In this document: in pieces, positions 1-10,449 of the stretch | Layout of the letters: every line of letters begins with the position of its first letter | Numbering within the stretch: the stretch's first letter is position 1 | Assembly (NCBI GenBank): GCA_030248135.1 | Contig: JASANC010004591.1 | Span: 62,001 to 126,000, forward strand | Source of the DNA: Theristus sp. LFF4_11 | Taxonomy: Eukaryota; Nematoda; Chromadorea; Monhysterida; Xyalidae | Direction of reading: 5' to 3' | Length of the DNA: 64,000 bases | The notes under the pieces: model-generated | The model's database searches: none | Told to the model about the DNA's origin: nothing | Seen by the model: only the letters and a program-made list of their open reading frames with translations | Program-made: the position numbers and the translations under genes

Positions 1-105
1 CTGGTGAAGCATCATTTTGCAGAAGCTTTTGAAGCAAGGGTCAAGTGAAATAATACGATGAAGACAAGGTGACTGCTAAACTAAGTGCATATGCAGACAC
101 ACTGA
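1..105. other. Unassigned sequence
   Basis: No coding signal or repeat match within the window was recognised in this short left edge. Confidence 0.3.
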
Positions 106-402
106 CGATGTTGTCGATTTGCAAAGGGTAACTGATGAAATGTTATTTTTCTTACGCAATCCGCTACCGGTTTCACTTTGCAGTTATGCAAATTTCGCCC
201 CCTAATCGGGGTCAGCTATCCGGTCTTTTTTCAACCGTCCCTCCCCGCGCTCCACACACCTACACGGTCACTGCCCAGTCTTTGTTTTCAATTTATTGAA
301 CGTGCTGCCCTGGAAACCAATAAAAGCGAAATTGGTTTGATTTGAAACAAAAAAATTGGGTAGCATTGGGTGGCAAAAATAGCAAATTAGGTCGGTTGTA
401 TG

Positions 403-957
403 CAGTACCGTGGGCCCAAAAAAATTTTCGAGGGGGGGGGTATGGTACCGTGGGGGGTGCCGACCAAAAAGTGAGGGGGGGGGGGTCCAACCTATGGTAC
501 GTGGGACCCCCCCCAGGGGGGTCCCATGGGGGGGGTGCATTATTACAAAAATATCTGTGGGGGGGGGTCCACCCCCCCCCCCCCCATGAAATTTTTTCGC
601 TTTAATTTGAAAGGAAAACTAAATTTTCTGCAAAATCTTTGAAATTACAATGAAGATGGTCAAGTTATCATATATTCAGCTTATATTATGGACTTTATAG
701 ACAAAAAATCATGATTTTCGAGAAAAAAATTTAGGGTGTGCAGAAAATTTTGGGGGGGGGGGTGTCCGCCAGACAAAATTTCATGGGGGGGGGGGTGGGG
801 GGGGGTCGGCCAAATTTTCGAGGGGGGGGTACGATGGGGGGGTGCCCGGTTTTTGGGGGGGGGGTGGCCCGGTGCCCCCCCCACCCCCACCCCCCCACGG
901 TCTCGGGTGCTCTGGGGGGGGTGGACCCCCCCCACCCCCCCCCCGCCCACGGTACTG
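403..957. mobile_element. G-rich hAT-like MITE, TIR CAGTACCGTGGGC
   Basis: Perfect 13-bp terminal inverted repeats CAGTACCGTGGGC and GCCCACGGTACTG are flanked by the 8-bp direct repeat GTTGTATG (395-402 and 958-965). An 8-bp duplication is the hAT superfamily hallmark. The interior alternates runs of 6-10 G (C towards the right end) with AT-rich palindromic boxes such as AAAATTTTC, around a non-GC core at about 600-720. There is no transposase. Gly/Pro-rich reading frames through it are composition artefacts. Confidence 0.85.
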
Positions 958-996
958 GTTGTATGCCCTAAAACAGCATTTTACGCTACTCAAAAT

Positions 997-1012
997 CAGT
1001 ACCGTGGGCGGA
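997..1012. mobile_element. 16-bp terminal remnant of a CAGTACCGTGGGC element
   Basis: CAGTACCGTGGGCGGA lies between two copies of CTCAAAAT (989-996 and 1013-1020). The equivalent sequence at 9470-9490 has one CTCAAAAT and no insert. This is what remains of an element that duplicated its target and then lost all but one terminus. Confidence 0.75.
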
Positions 1013-1212
1013 CTCAAAATCACTAATTTTGATGTATTTTCTATTTTGAGTTCAAGATGCCAAGTTCTGGAAAGTTTAGGAGCTGGGAAGCATTCGGTTT
1101 TTTATGGTTTTAAAACGGTTTTAAAACGGAAAAGAAACCGGTTTTTTTTCCTGGCAATATAAAAAACCGGTTTTTTACCAACCATAGTCAACCTATGGTA
1201 ACGTGGTGGGAC

Positions 1213-2234
1213 TAGAGATGTCAAGAAAAAAAATTTCTATTTTTTTTCTTTAAAAAAATTTTTTTTTAATTTTTTTCTTAAATGAAAGTTGTTCAGAATT
1301 TTTCAGGGAGTCCGAATATCACCATCTGAGGAGCCACCGACTTACCATATGACCCCCACTCATATGGGAGGAGGGTGAAAATTTCAGACTTGGTTTCGGC
1401 AATTCGGCGACCCCATTTTCCCACCGACGACATCACGTCTCGTGTTTTGCCTCTCAATTCACCTCAAATAACACGGAAACAAGTTCAACAACAAACCGGT
1501 GTGATCATGCTGACGACACGAGGCGAAACAGCAACGAGCAACCAACGAAGTTACGCTTGCAGTGGCAGACAGTGCAATTTCCACCTTTCGAGATCCTGAA
1601 AAACGATGCGTAAATGTGAGTTCTCTGCTTCTATCTCACCTTAGCGACATCGGAATTTGTTGAACTAGCCTTTGCGACGCTCAAGTACTTCAATGCGCGA
1701 GTCGATCATCACTCACCAAGGCTGAAAACAGTCGATAAATCAATCCAGAATACCACCTGCAGCGTTGAAGACTAAGTGACAAGGTAAAGTCAAAGAAAAT
1801 TTTTGTTGAACTTTCGAAAAATTATGCCAAAAACGGCATTTTCAGGGCACATTAAAGAAAAAATTTCAAAAATCTTTAATAAAAAAAATGGTTGGCCTGT
1901 CGTACTAAATCAAACCACTGATGTTGGCAGACGTTGCCTAAACTAGCCTAAAACAAAACCTAATCCTAAAGCCTAATTCAAAGCTAAACAATATCCTGAC
2001 CTAATCCTAACCTAAGCCAAGCCTTTTCAAGAAGGAAGATGTCAGAACAATTGCGTTTTGAACAAGTTCTTGTTGGGGCCGGAGCGTGTGCAGGCGCGCT
2101 AGTGGATCATGAGCATGAGCATGCCGATGCCGCGTGCGCGTGCGCTTTAGTAATGAAGCTTTAGGAAAAAGGTGCTCTTTTTTTACTTTTTTTAAAAAAA
2201 TTAAAAAAAAAATTTTTTGGCCCTTACATCTCTA
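1213..2234. mobile_element. hAT-like element, TIR TAGAGATGT, copy 1
   Basis: Termini TAGAGATGT and ACATCTCTA are flanked by GGTGGGAC on both sides (1205-1212 and 2235-2242). The subterminal parts are oligo-A/T. The core at about 1300-1830 matches copy 2 almost base for base. The frame at 1375-1599 is not a recognisable protein. A separate 276-bp element (1890-2165) sits in its right part. The core also resembles the TAGGGTTGTT family (shared 'CAGGGAGTCCGAA' and 'GAACTTTCGAAAAATT' blocks), so these families probably share a transposase source. Confidence 0.85.
1890..2165. mobile_element. 276-bp nested element with degenerate CCTAA repeats
   Basis: It begins GGTTGGCCTGTCG and ends GAAGCTTTAGG. 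It is absent from the equivalent place in TAGAG copy 2 (near 6250). A 100-bp internal-deletion derivative in inverse orientation is at 6395-6494. A third, diverged copy is near 10195-10440. The middle is a run of CCTAA/CCTAATCC variants that resembles degenerate telomere repeat, followed by a GC-rich GCATGCC/GCGTGCGC part. No coding capacity. Confidence 0.65.
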
Positions 2235-2939
2235 GGTGGGACCCCCCATGGGGATCCCATGGGGAAGTGCATTTTTTCAAAATTTTCTGTGGGGGGGGGG
2301 TAGAGATGTCAAGAAAAAAAAATTTTCTATTTTTTTTCTTTAAAAAAAATTTTTTTTTTAATTTTTTTTTAAAAATGAAAGTTGTTCAGAATTTTTCAGG
2401 GAGTCCGAATATCACCATCTGAGGAGCCACCGACTTACCATATGACCCCCACTCATATGGGAGGAGGGTGAAAATTTCAGACTTGGTTTCGGCGACCCCA
2501 TTTTCCCACCGACGACATCACGTCTCGTGTTTTGCCTCTCAATTCACCTCAAATAACATGGAAACAAGTTCCACAACAAACCGGTGTGATCATGCTGACG
2601 ACACGAGGCGAAACAGCAACGAGCAACCAACGAAGTTACGCTTGCAGTGGCAGACAGTGCAATTTCCACCTTTCGAGATCCTGAAAAACGATGCGTAAAT
2701 GTGAGTTCTCTGCTTCTATCTCACCTTAGCGACATCGGAATTTGTTGAACTAGCCTTTGCGACCAGTACCGAAGGCGAAAGCAAATTTTCGAGGGGGGGG
2801 GGGTGTCGTCACGTGGGGGGGTGCCGAAAATTTTTCAGTGGGGGGGTGTCAGTCATGGTACAGTGACACCCCCCCCCCCAGGCGTGGGCCAGGGGGGGGG
2901 GTGCACTAGTGTAGAAAATTTTCTGGGGGGGTGCACACC

Positions 2940-3986
2940 TAGGATTAGGGGCTTTGAAAAAAAAATTTTTTTTTTATTTTTTTTTTTTTTTTTCTTTTAA
3001 AAAAAATTTTTATTTTTTTTAAAACTTGAAAAAAAAATTTGAAAATTTTTTCTTCTACTTTGCTCTGAAAATTCGATTTAGGGCATAATTTTTTGAAAGT
3101 TCAAACCAAATTTTCTTCCCAACTTCTTTGTGTGCTTAGGTAAATGTCATTATTTGGTCATTTTGACCGACGTACTCCATGTTTTTCGATTTGGATGACT
3201 TCTAGAGTCAATTTTTAGCGTTGAAATGACTTAACTGAATTGAAATATCGTTTCAGAAATCGTTTTCTTGCAACTTAGAACATGTTTTTCAGTCGGTAGG
3301 CCATGAGATGAACATGATATCTTGTTGATTGGCGTATGTTATAGGTCTACAATGGAGTTGTGCGATATATTGTCAAACAATTTGAGCGGAGATGTTGGTT
3401 AATACCACATCACACGACCGTTTTCCAGATACCCGATAACATGGCCACATGTTAAAACTTGCGTGCTGAGCTAAACTAACGTGTTAAACTTGCGTCTGTC
3501 AGTTGCCCGCAACGTGATCGAGAAATCATGGTACGTGTTTTCGATACGATGATTTGAAGAGTGGGCTCTCGCCATGTGGCAGATAGCATAGCTGGTTGAA
3601 CCTGAAAGTAAGTGTCTTGGGGGGGGGGCGACCGGGTCGACAGGGGTTGCCGACTTAGCTACAGCAAACAGGAATTTTTGAACACAGTCAAATTTTGGTA
3701 ATTTTCTAAAGAGGAACCACTAAGAACGGTTCAATATTCAAGTACACGTGAAAAATTGCCCTGTTTTACTGTTGAAAATGCAACTTTCCCTCTATGAAAT
3801 GGACATAATTTCAATAAAACACGATTTTCGCTCTTATAGTTTCCCGGATCGTTCTGAAAATAGTCTAGATGAACTCAGCTCGACGAGACGCTTCGAACGA
3901 ACCTAACTTGTAAAAAAATTTTTTTTTTTTTTAAAAAATTTTTTTTAATTTAAAAAAAAATCCGGATTTTTTTTCCCCTAACCCTA
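2940..3986. mobile_element. hAT-like element, TIR TAGGGTTAGGGG family, copy 1
   Basis: Ends TAGGATTAGGGG and CCCCTAACCCTA are flanked by TGCACACC (2932-2939 and 3987-3994). The empty site is present once in the inverse copy near 7125-7135. Closely similar 1.04-kb copies are at 24682-25726 and 53365-54401. It is non-autonomous, since no transposase reading frame is present. The core carries a CGACCGGGTCGACAG box also found upstream of the lectin-like gene at about 10590. Confidence 0.9.
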
Positions 3987-4169
3987 TGCACACCCCCCAC
4001 CCCACCCATGAGATTTTTTCGCTTAAATTTTGAAGGAAAAACGCTAAATTTTGCTGCAAAATCTTTGAAATTACAATGAAGAATGTCAAGTTATCATATA
4101 TTTAGCTTATATTATGGACTTTAAAGACAAAAAATCATGATTTTTGAGCAAAAATTCATGATTTTTGGG

Positions 4170-4638
4170 CATAGTTGTTCCAGAGCCGAGGGGTTGGGGG
4201 GGGGCCGATATAGATAGCTGGAGCAAATTTTCTAGATAGATAGATAGCTGGAAAATTTTGGGGGGGGGCCGGGGGGGGCCATGTGACTTTGGGGGGGCTG
4301 CTCAAAATTTTGAAATTTGATAGATAGATAGCTAAAACGCTAAAAAGCTATAAAAACAGCAAAATAATGCCAAAAATACACTAAAAATCAAGTATAAACG
4401 CGTATTTTACCTAAAATTAGCGAAATTTTCAAGAATTACGAGCAAAAATGGTCAATTTTGGTCAAAAATTGACTCATTTTATGTCTTCGAAGACAAAAAT
4501 TTTCAGATAGATAGCTGGCTGAGAATTTTTTTTAGATAGATAATAGCTGAGCCGAAAAAACCTGTCTGATAGAGATAGATTCGAAATTTTTTTGGGGGGG
4601 GGGGCGGCCCCCCCCAGGCCCCCCCTAGAACAACTATG
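4170..4638. mobile_element. hAT-like element, TIR CATAGTTGTTC, with GATA repeats
   Basis: Ends CATAGTTGTTC and GAACAACTATG are flanked by TTTTTGGG (4162-4169 and 4639-4646). The uninserted sequence is at about 6945-6960 on the opposite strand. The interior has GATAGATAGATAG microsatellite stretches near both ends and poly-G next to the termini. Only one copy is in the window. Confidence 0.8.
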
Positions 4639-4848
4639 TTTTTGGGTGGTCCGAGAAAATTTTTGGGGGGTGTCACGGGCCCGTAGGTGCATCTAGGGGG
4701 GGGGGGTGGGGGGGTGTCCAGCAAATTTCGAGGGGGGGGGGTGTGGATGGTCCAGTGTCAGGTTTTGGGGGGTGGGTGTCGCGTGACCCCCCCCCCACCC
4801 CCCCCCCCACGCGGAGGTCTCGGGTGCTCTGGGGGGTGTACCCCCCCC

Positions 4849-6000
4849 TAGGGGTGGGTCGGTATAAAAAACGTTTTTTTTCGGTATAAAAAACGGTATA
4901 AAAACGGTTTTTTATACCAGCGCCAAAAAATGGCCAAAATAAATTACCGATATTTTACCGCGTAAATTTTGGTTTTTTTCCGGTTTTTTATACCGCCGAA
5001 GGACCCAAATTTCAATTTTTGAAATCACTCAAAACGCACTGTGTTCCGCATATCCATTTCAATTTTCATTTTCGCCACTTCATAACTTGATGTTCCGGAG
5101 AACACAATTCACGCTCTTGGTACAAATAAAGCACCCTGAGACCCGTGTCAAGTGTTGCTGGCAACAGCACGGAATCGTTGCTGTCAAACTGCGACAGCAC
5201 GGATTCGCAGTCCCCGTCGGCAGCGTCAGCTGCTGCCACTGAGAACATTGCTGCGCTTGCATCGGCAAATTGTGTGGACAGCTCTGATGACGACTTCACT
5301 GATGATGATGGTGACGGCTGCATTGATGATACTCGTGATGATGATGATGAATAGACAAAAATCGGGTGAATGGCTAATATTTATTCAGTCAAATTTCCTG
5401 AAATTTTGTGTCTTTGAACTCGGAAATTGCTCAAAGTTTTGTTGGTGATGTCTTCGTGCTGTTGTACTGGTGATAGTCCCGAATCTCCATCTGATTTTTT
5501 TGCTCTTTCAATTTTGTTCTTGGTTCACTTCTTTCGTCTGTGCGGGTTCGTGATTCCTTTTGTCTTTCGGTGATCTTTTATTTAGAAACGCGGTGAAATT
5601 GTTGTGCAGTTACATATCTCTCGATCGTGTCAGTTCAATTGATTTGCATGTATCACATTCCTTGCTGTTTCAAATATCAATCTGTCTTGCGTTAGTTTTT
5701 TTGTTTTAAACTCGCATCTGATAATTTTTCTGATGCTGCATTCTCTCTAAGCGCCACCGATTCAAATAAAATCAAGATTGGAATACGTTTCCATTGAAAC
5801 ACATACAGTTTCTGGCTAGAATTGTGGTCTTTTACTCATTATTCAGCGGTTTGCGTAAAATCAGAGTACCAGAAATTGTCGCAATCACAAGATTCTTCAA
5901 ATACTGGGTCGGTAAAAAAACCGGGTATAAAGAACCGGACGCGGTATAAAAAACCGTTTTATATACATGGATTTGAAAAAAACCGTTTTTACCACCCCTA
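4849..6000. mobile_element. hAT-like element, TIR TAGGGGTGG, 1.15 kb
   Basis: Ends TAGGGGTGG and CCACCCCTA are flanked by C8 (4841-4848) and CCCCCCCA (6001-6008). The empty site is in the inverse CAGTACCGAAG copy near 6760. Terminal parts repeat GGTATAAAAAACGG palindromes. The middle (about 5050-5800) is non-repetitive. It includes a 69-codon frame at 5145-5354 ending in an Asp-rich stretch, which could be a captured host or transposase fragment. No catalytic domain is visible. Confidence 0.75.
5145..5354 (+). pseudogene. Acidic ORF fragment inside a hAT-like element
   Basis: The 69-codon frame is Ser/Ala-rich and then Asp-rich (DDDFTDDDGDG near the end). It lies wholly inside the element at 4849-6000. 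No family was recognised and no catalytic motif is visible. An acidic N-terminal piece of a transposase or a captured host exon are both possible, and so is chance. Confidence 0.2.
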
Positions 6001-6394
6001 CCCCCCCACCCCCCTCCTCGTCTTCGGTACTGTTTGCGACGCTCAAGTACTTCAATGCGCGAGTCGATCATCACTCACCAAGGCTGAAAACAGTCGATAA
6101 ATCAATCCAGAATACCACCTGCAGCGTTGAAGACTAAGTGACAAGGTAAAGTCAAAGAAAATTTTTGTTGAACTTTCGAAAAATTATGCCAAAAACGGCA
6201 TTTTCAGGGCACATTAAAGAAAAAATTTCAAAAATTTTTAATAAAAAAAATAAAAAAATGCTCTTTTTTTTACTTTTTTTTAAAAAAAATTTAAAAAAAA
6301 ATTTTTTTTGACCCTTACATCTCTAGGGGGGGGGTGGTCCACCCACCCCCCCACCCCCCTGATATTTTTTTCGCTTTAATTTTGAAGGAAAAAC

Positions 6395-6494
6395 CCTAAA
6401 GCTTCATTACTAAAGCGTACTTAGGTTTTGGTTTAGGCTAGTTTAGGCAACGTCTGCCAACATCAGTGGTTTGTTTTAGTACGACAGGCCAACC
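6395..6494. mobile_element. 100-bp deletion derivative of the 1890-2165 element
   Basis: It starts CCTAAAGCTTC and ends GGCCAACC, flanked by GGAAAAAC (6387-6394 and 6495-6502). The uninserted form GGAAAAACGC occurs at 4035 and 9838 (one base variable). It keeps both ends of the longer copy in opposite orientation and lacks most of the CCTAA-rich middle. Confidence 0.8.
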
Positions 6495-6557
6495 GGAAAA
6501 ACGCTAAATTTTGCTGCAAAATCTTTGAAATTACAATGAAGATGGTCAAGTTATCAT

Positions 6558-7630
6558 CAGTAGCGAAAGCGGGACCTCGGGTGAGGGGGGGGGTGTTTTC
6601 CTAATTTTAGACAGTAGCGAAAGCGGGACCTCGGGTGAGGGGGGGTGTTTGCCTAATTTTAGAGGGGGGGTCAGGTGCCTTCTCGGTAAGGGGGGGGGGG
6701 GTGCACGGGCAGCAACTTTTCCTGAGGGGGGGCAGTACCGAAGACGAGGGGGGGTGGGGGGGTACACCCCCCCAGAGCACCCGAGACCTCCGCGGGGGGG
6801 GGGGGGGGGGGTCACGCGACACCCACCCCCCAAAACCTGACACTGGACCATCCACACCCCCCCCCCTCGAAATTTGCTAGACACCCCCCCACCCCCCCCT
6901 AGATGGACCTAAGTAACAGTGACACCCCCCAAAAATTTTCTCGGACCACCCAAAAATCATGAATTTTTGCTCAAAAATCATGATTTTTTGTCTTTAAAGT
7001 CCATAATATAAGCTAAATATATGATAACTTGACATTCTTCATTGTAATTTCAAAGATTTTGCAGCAAAATTTAGCGTTTTTCCTTTAAAATTTAAGCGAA
7101 AAAATCTCATGGGTGGGGTGGGGGGTGTGCACCCCCCCAGAAAATTTTCTACAATAGTGCACCCCCCCATGGCCCACGCCTGGGGGGGTGTCACTGTACC
7201 ATGACTGACACCCCCCCCCACTGAAAAATTTTCGGCACCCCCCCACGTGACGACACCCCCCCCCCTCGAAAATTTGCTTTCGCCTTCGGTACTGGGGGGG
7301 GGTGCACTGGCAGAAAAATTTCGTGAGGGGGGGTGCACGGGATCGCACGGGTAATACCAAATTTTCGCTTTAGAAAAACACAGAAATTCTTGTAAAATAC
7401 AGAATATTTTGTGCAAACAAGCTGCTTGTGTGGTCAGAAACAACAAAATCTATGCAGGGACAGACACAAACGTCTAGAAAAATGCAAAAATTACGGTATT
7501 TTTGGAAAAAATTGAGATGAGATTGACCACCGTGAGGGGGGGGTGCGATCCCGTGTTTTCTCGCGGAGGGGGGGGGTGGGGGAGAGTCTAGTACCCGTGT
7601 CGAGGTAAAGGGGGAGGGGGGTGGAAAGAT
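6558..7630. mobile_element. G-rich element of the CAGTAGCGAAAG family, incomplete
   Basis: The left end CAGTAGCGAAAGCGGGACC is present at 6558 and again at 6612 as a 54-bp tandem duplication. The interior matches the 52399-55427 element in inverse order: the 7320-7560 segment equals the sequence flanking the hAT copy at 53365-54401. The right terminus is missing, and sequence passes directly into repeat X at about 7645. A CAGTACCGAAG element is nested at 6733-7294. Confidence 0.6.
6733..7294. mobile_element. G-rich hAT-like MITE, TIR CAGTACCGAAG, short copy
   Basis: The 562-bp copy has ends CAGTACCGAAG and CTTCGGTACTG within a poly-G tract (AGGGGGGG and GGGGGGGG as flanks). It is in inverse orientation to the copy at 2764-6032 and carries none of that copy's three insertions. 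It therefore gives the ancestral empty site for each of them. Confidence 0.8.
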
Positions 7631-7644
7631 AAAGAAAGACGATG

Positions 7645-7915
7645 TTGTCGATTTGCAAAGAGTAACTGATAAAATGTTATTTTTCGAACGCAATCAGCGA
7701 CCAGTTTCGTTTTGCAGTTCTGCAAATCTCGCCCCTATCCGGTCTCCTTGCAACCGTCCCTCCCCGCTCCCCACACCTACACGGTCACTACCCAGTCTTT
7801 GTTTTCAATTTATTAAAGGTGCTGCCCTGGAAACCAATAAAAGCGAAATTGATTTGATTTGAAACAAAAAATTTAGTAGCATTGGGTGGCAAAAATAGCA
7901 AATTGGGTCGGTACC
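7645..7915 (+). repeat. Repeat X, copy 2, left part
   Basis: It matches 106-400 (starting GACGATGTTGTCG). The remainder of this copy is at 9441-9625, the two parts being separated by about 1.5 kb of C-rich elements. Confidence 0.55.
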
Positions 7916-9440
7916 CCCAACCAAGTCGACACACCCCCCCACCCGTGCAACCCCCCCCCCAAATTTTGGTCAAAATACCCCCCCCCCCTCTTGAATTTGA
8001 GGGGCCAGACTAGGGTTGTTAAACAAAAATGAAAAATTTTTTTTTAAAAAAAAAAAGTGATTAAAAAAAAAACAAAAATGCCGATTTTTTTTTTTAAAAA
8101 AAAAAATTCGAAAAATTTTTCTCTAATATGCTCTGAAAACCTCAATTTTGGCACAATTTTTCGAAAGTTCAACAAAAATTTTCTTTGATTATACCTCGTA
8201 AAACCTTTAGCAGTCGATTTTGGGCCGTTTTACCGACTGATTTTAGGCTTCGACAACATCTGCGATGAAGTTTTTGAGCGTCCCAAAGCTTAGCCTACCA
8301 TTTCCGATGCAGATAAGGTGACGATTCGCCTCGCAGAGCGTCCGATTGTGCTCGCTGCTCCGTTTGCAAGCGCTACGTTGTCTGGTTGCTGCTTCGTGTC
8401 GTGTCGTCGCGACACCATCAGAAGAATTGATCGAATTTCAAGGCGGTATGTTTGTCTTCACTTTAGCATTAGCTTAGCTGGGGACAATTAGTGACGTTTT
8501 GGAGGTCAAAACACAAGAAGAGGCATGGTGACGGTTTGGAAAAGGGGTAATTGAGGTCACCAAAACAAAATCTGCAAAGTTCCGCCATACGGGAGTCATT
8601 CGGGAGGCGCTTGCATATCATATGTGGTTCTTCGGACTCCCTGATTGATTTAGCACAACTTTGATTTTTGAAATTTTTTTTTTAAAAAAAAAAATTTTTT
8701 TTTAAAAAAAAAACAAAAATGACGATTTTTGTTTTTTTTAACAACCCTAGGCCAGACCCCCTCCCAGATTTCGACCTTCCAACCCCCCCCTACCAAATCC
8801 TGACCGTCTGACCACCCCCCCTTTGATTTTGACTTTCGATGGAGACATTTTCTCTTGTATATCTCTATATTTCTCTCAGCTGTAGGTATCTTTATTATCT
8901 GCATGTTTGTATCTCAATATATATTGTATGTTTTTTTTGTATATGTACCACTTTGTTATATATTTACCACTTTGTACGTCAATGTTTTCAATGCTGTACT
9001 TCAATGTCAAGTCTCACCCGTGCAGCGTGTCTCGTTCGTTTAGCTTTCAGATGTCCCGACCCGAACAAAAATCAAAGCAAAATGTATGACTAGAGAGAGG
9101 CCTTGACTGGATGCTGTGGTTTCTAGCACTTTTGTTCAACAACTTTTAGTCCGACTCCGACCCCCCCCCAGAATTTTCGGTCTCGCTCGGGACCCCCCCC
9201 CAACCAAATCGACCCCTACTAGCAATTTTTTTGCCCAGACAATGTCATCGTCAAGAAAAAATTTTGGTCCGACCCCCCCCCCTAGAATTTTCGGTCTCGC
9301 TCGGACCCCCCCCCTAGAGTTTTCGGTCTCGCTCGGGAGCCCCCCAACCAAGTCGACCCCCCCCACCCGGGACGACCCCCCCCCCAAATTTGGGCGGACC
9401 CCCCCCCCTCGGATTCGCCAAAAATCGGGCTCGACCCCTG
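7916..9440. repeat. C-rich composite repeat between the halves of repeat X
   Basis: Left (7916-8010) and right (8758-8840 and 9140-9440) parts are runs of 6-10 C alternating with boxes such as AGAATTTTCGGTCTCGCTCG (three near-tandem units at 9160-9340) and CAACCAAGTCGAC. A hAT-like element is inserted at 8011-8749. 8841-9130 is non-repetitive AT-rich sequence in which no gene was recognised. Termini of the composite were not resolved. Confidence 0.4.
8011..8749. mobile_element. hAT-like element, TIR TAGGGTTGTT, copy 1
   Basis: Ends TAGGGTTGTT and AACAACCCTA are flanked by GGCCAGAC (8003-8010 and 8750-8757). Sister copies are 52544-53240 and 54538-55266. The 739-bp element has oligo-A/T subterminal blocks and a GC-richer centre at about 8240-8430 with no transposase motif. 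Confidence 0.9.
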
Positions 9441-9625
9441 CCAAAAACAGCATTTTACGGTGCTCAAAATTACTGATTGTATTTCCTGTTTTGAGTACAA
9501 GATGCCAAGTTCTGGAAAGTTTGGAAGCTGGGAAGCATTCGGTTTTTTATGGTTTTAAAACGGTTTTAAAACGGAAAAGAAACCGGTTTTTTTCCTGGCA
9601 ATATAAAAAACCGGTTTTTTACCAA
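9441..9625 (+). repeat. Repeat X, copy 2, right part
   Basis: It matches 966-1187 but lacks the 16-bp footprint and its duplicated CTCAAAAT, so it preserves the pre-insertion state. Confidence 0.55.
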
Positions 9626-9628
9626 CCC

Positions 9629-10190
9629 TACGTGGGCCCAAAAAAATTTCGAAGGGGGGGTTATGGTGCCGTGGGGGGGGGAGGGGGGTGCCGACCAAAA
9701 AGTGAGGGGGGAGTCCAACCTATGGTAACGTGGGACCCCCCATGGGGGTCCCATGGGGGGGTGCATTTTTTCAAAATTTTCTGTGGGGGAGGTCCACCTC
9801 CCACCCCTCATGATATTTTTTCGCTTAAATTTTGAAGGATAAACGCTAAATTTTGCTGCAAAATCTTTGAAATTACAATGAAGATGGCCAAGTTATCATA
9901 TATTCAGTTTATATTATGGACTTTATGGACAAAAAATCATGATTTTCGAAAAAAAATTTAGGGTGTACGGAAAATTTTGGGGGGTCTCCGCCAGACAAAA
10001 TTTCATGGGGGGTGTGGGGGGGTGTCGACCAAATTTTCGAGGGGGGTCCGATGGAGGGGGGGTGCCCGGGTTTAGGGGGGGTGGCACGGTGCCCCCCACC
10101 CCCCCCCCACCCGACGGTCGCTGGTGCTCTGGGGGGTGTACCCCCCCACCCCCCACCCCCGCCCACGGTACTGCCCCCCGCCCACGGTCC
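9629..10190. mobile_element. G-rich MITE of the CAGTACCGTGGGC family, left-truncated copy
   Basis: From ACGTGGGCCC onward it follows the 403-957 element through the AT-rich core and ends GCCCACGGTACTG at about 10173. A second, degenerate GCCCACGGTCCTG lies immediately after. The expected CAGTACC at the left end is missing, replaced by the end of repeat X. Confidence 0.65.
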
Positions 10191-10194
10191 TGTT

Positions 10195-10440
10195 CCTGGC
10201 GCTTCTTTTTTAAAACGCACGCGCACGGGCATCGGCATGCTCATGCTCATGATCCACTAGCGCGCGTGCACACGCTCCGGCCCCAACAAGAACTTGTTCA
10301 AAACGCAATTGTTCTGATATTTTCCTTCTTGAAAAGGCTTGGCTTAGGTTAGGATTAGGTTAGGATCAGGTTTGGCTTGGGATTAGGCTTTAGGATTAAG
10401 ATTTGAATCAGGTCTGTTTTAGCAATGTCCGACAACGGCG
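10195..10440. repeat. Diverged copy of the CCTAA-rich element
   Basis: It shares the GGCATCGGCATGCTCATG block, the GGCCCCAACAAGAACTTG block and a TTAGG/GGCTTAGGTTAGG series with 1890-2165, in inverse orientation. Both ends have decayed. Confidence 0.5.
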
Positions 10441-10449
10441 TGTCGGTTT

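Larger units (their letters stand above)
106..1187 (+). repeat. Dispersed repeat X, copy 1 (interrupted)
   Basis: Bases 106-402 match 7645-7915 at roughly 90 percent by eye, and 966-1187 match 9441-9625. The repeat was therefore one unit, here split by a 555-bp element at 403-957 and by a 16-bp footprint at 997-1012. Its right part carries short palindromic AAAACGG/CCGGTTTT motifs and ends in ACCAACCATA, compared with ACCAACCCTA in the other copy. That end looks like a hAT-type terminus, but no matching left terminus was found. No coding function is seen. Confidence 0.5.
2764..6032. mobile_element. G-rich hAT-like element, TIR CAGTACCGAAG, long copy
   Basis: Termini CAGTACCGAAG and CTTCGGTACTG are flanked by TTTGCGAC (2756-2763 and 6033-6040). 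The intact sequence of copy 1213-2234 supplies the empty site. Its own length is about 0.6 kb. The rest is three separate insertions at 2940-3986, 4170-4638 and 4849-6000, all missing from the second copy at 6733-7294, which lies in inverse orientation. The interior has the same poly-G/AAAATTTTC pattern as the CAGTACCGTGGGC family. Confidence 0.85.
2301..6325. mobile_element. hAT-like element, TIR TAGAGATGT, copy 2 (interrupted)
   Basis: The left part (2301-2763) and right part (6033-6325) are the two halves of an element like 1213-2234, separated by the 3.27-kb insertion at 2764-6032. Outer flanks are poly-G on both sides, so the outer duplication is compatible with GGGGGGGG but not diagnostic. 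Confidence 0.8.

Noticed and set aside
268..1023. Many Gly/Pro-rich open frames on both strands in the G-rich elements
   Set aside because: Poly-G/poly-C codes for Gly or Pro in any frame without stops. The frames overlap on both strands inside defined MITEs, so they are not genes.
2940..2951. Telomere-like TAGGGTTAGGGG at element ends
   Set aside because: It occurs as a single terminal inverted repeat with 8-bp target duplications, not as an array. It is a transposon end, not interstitial telomere.
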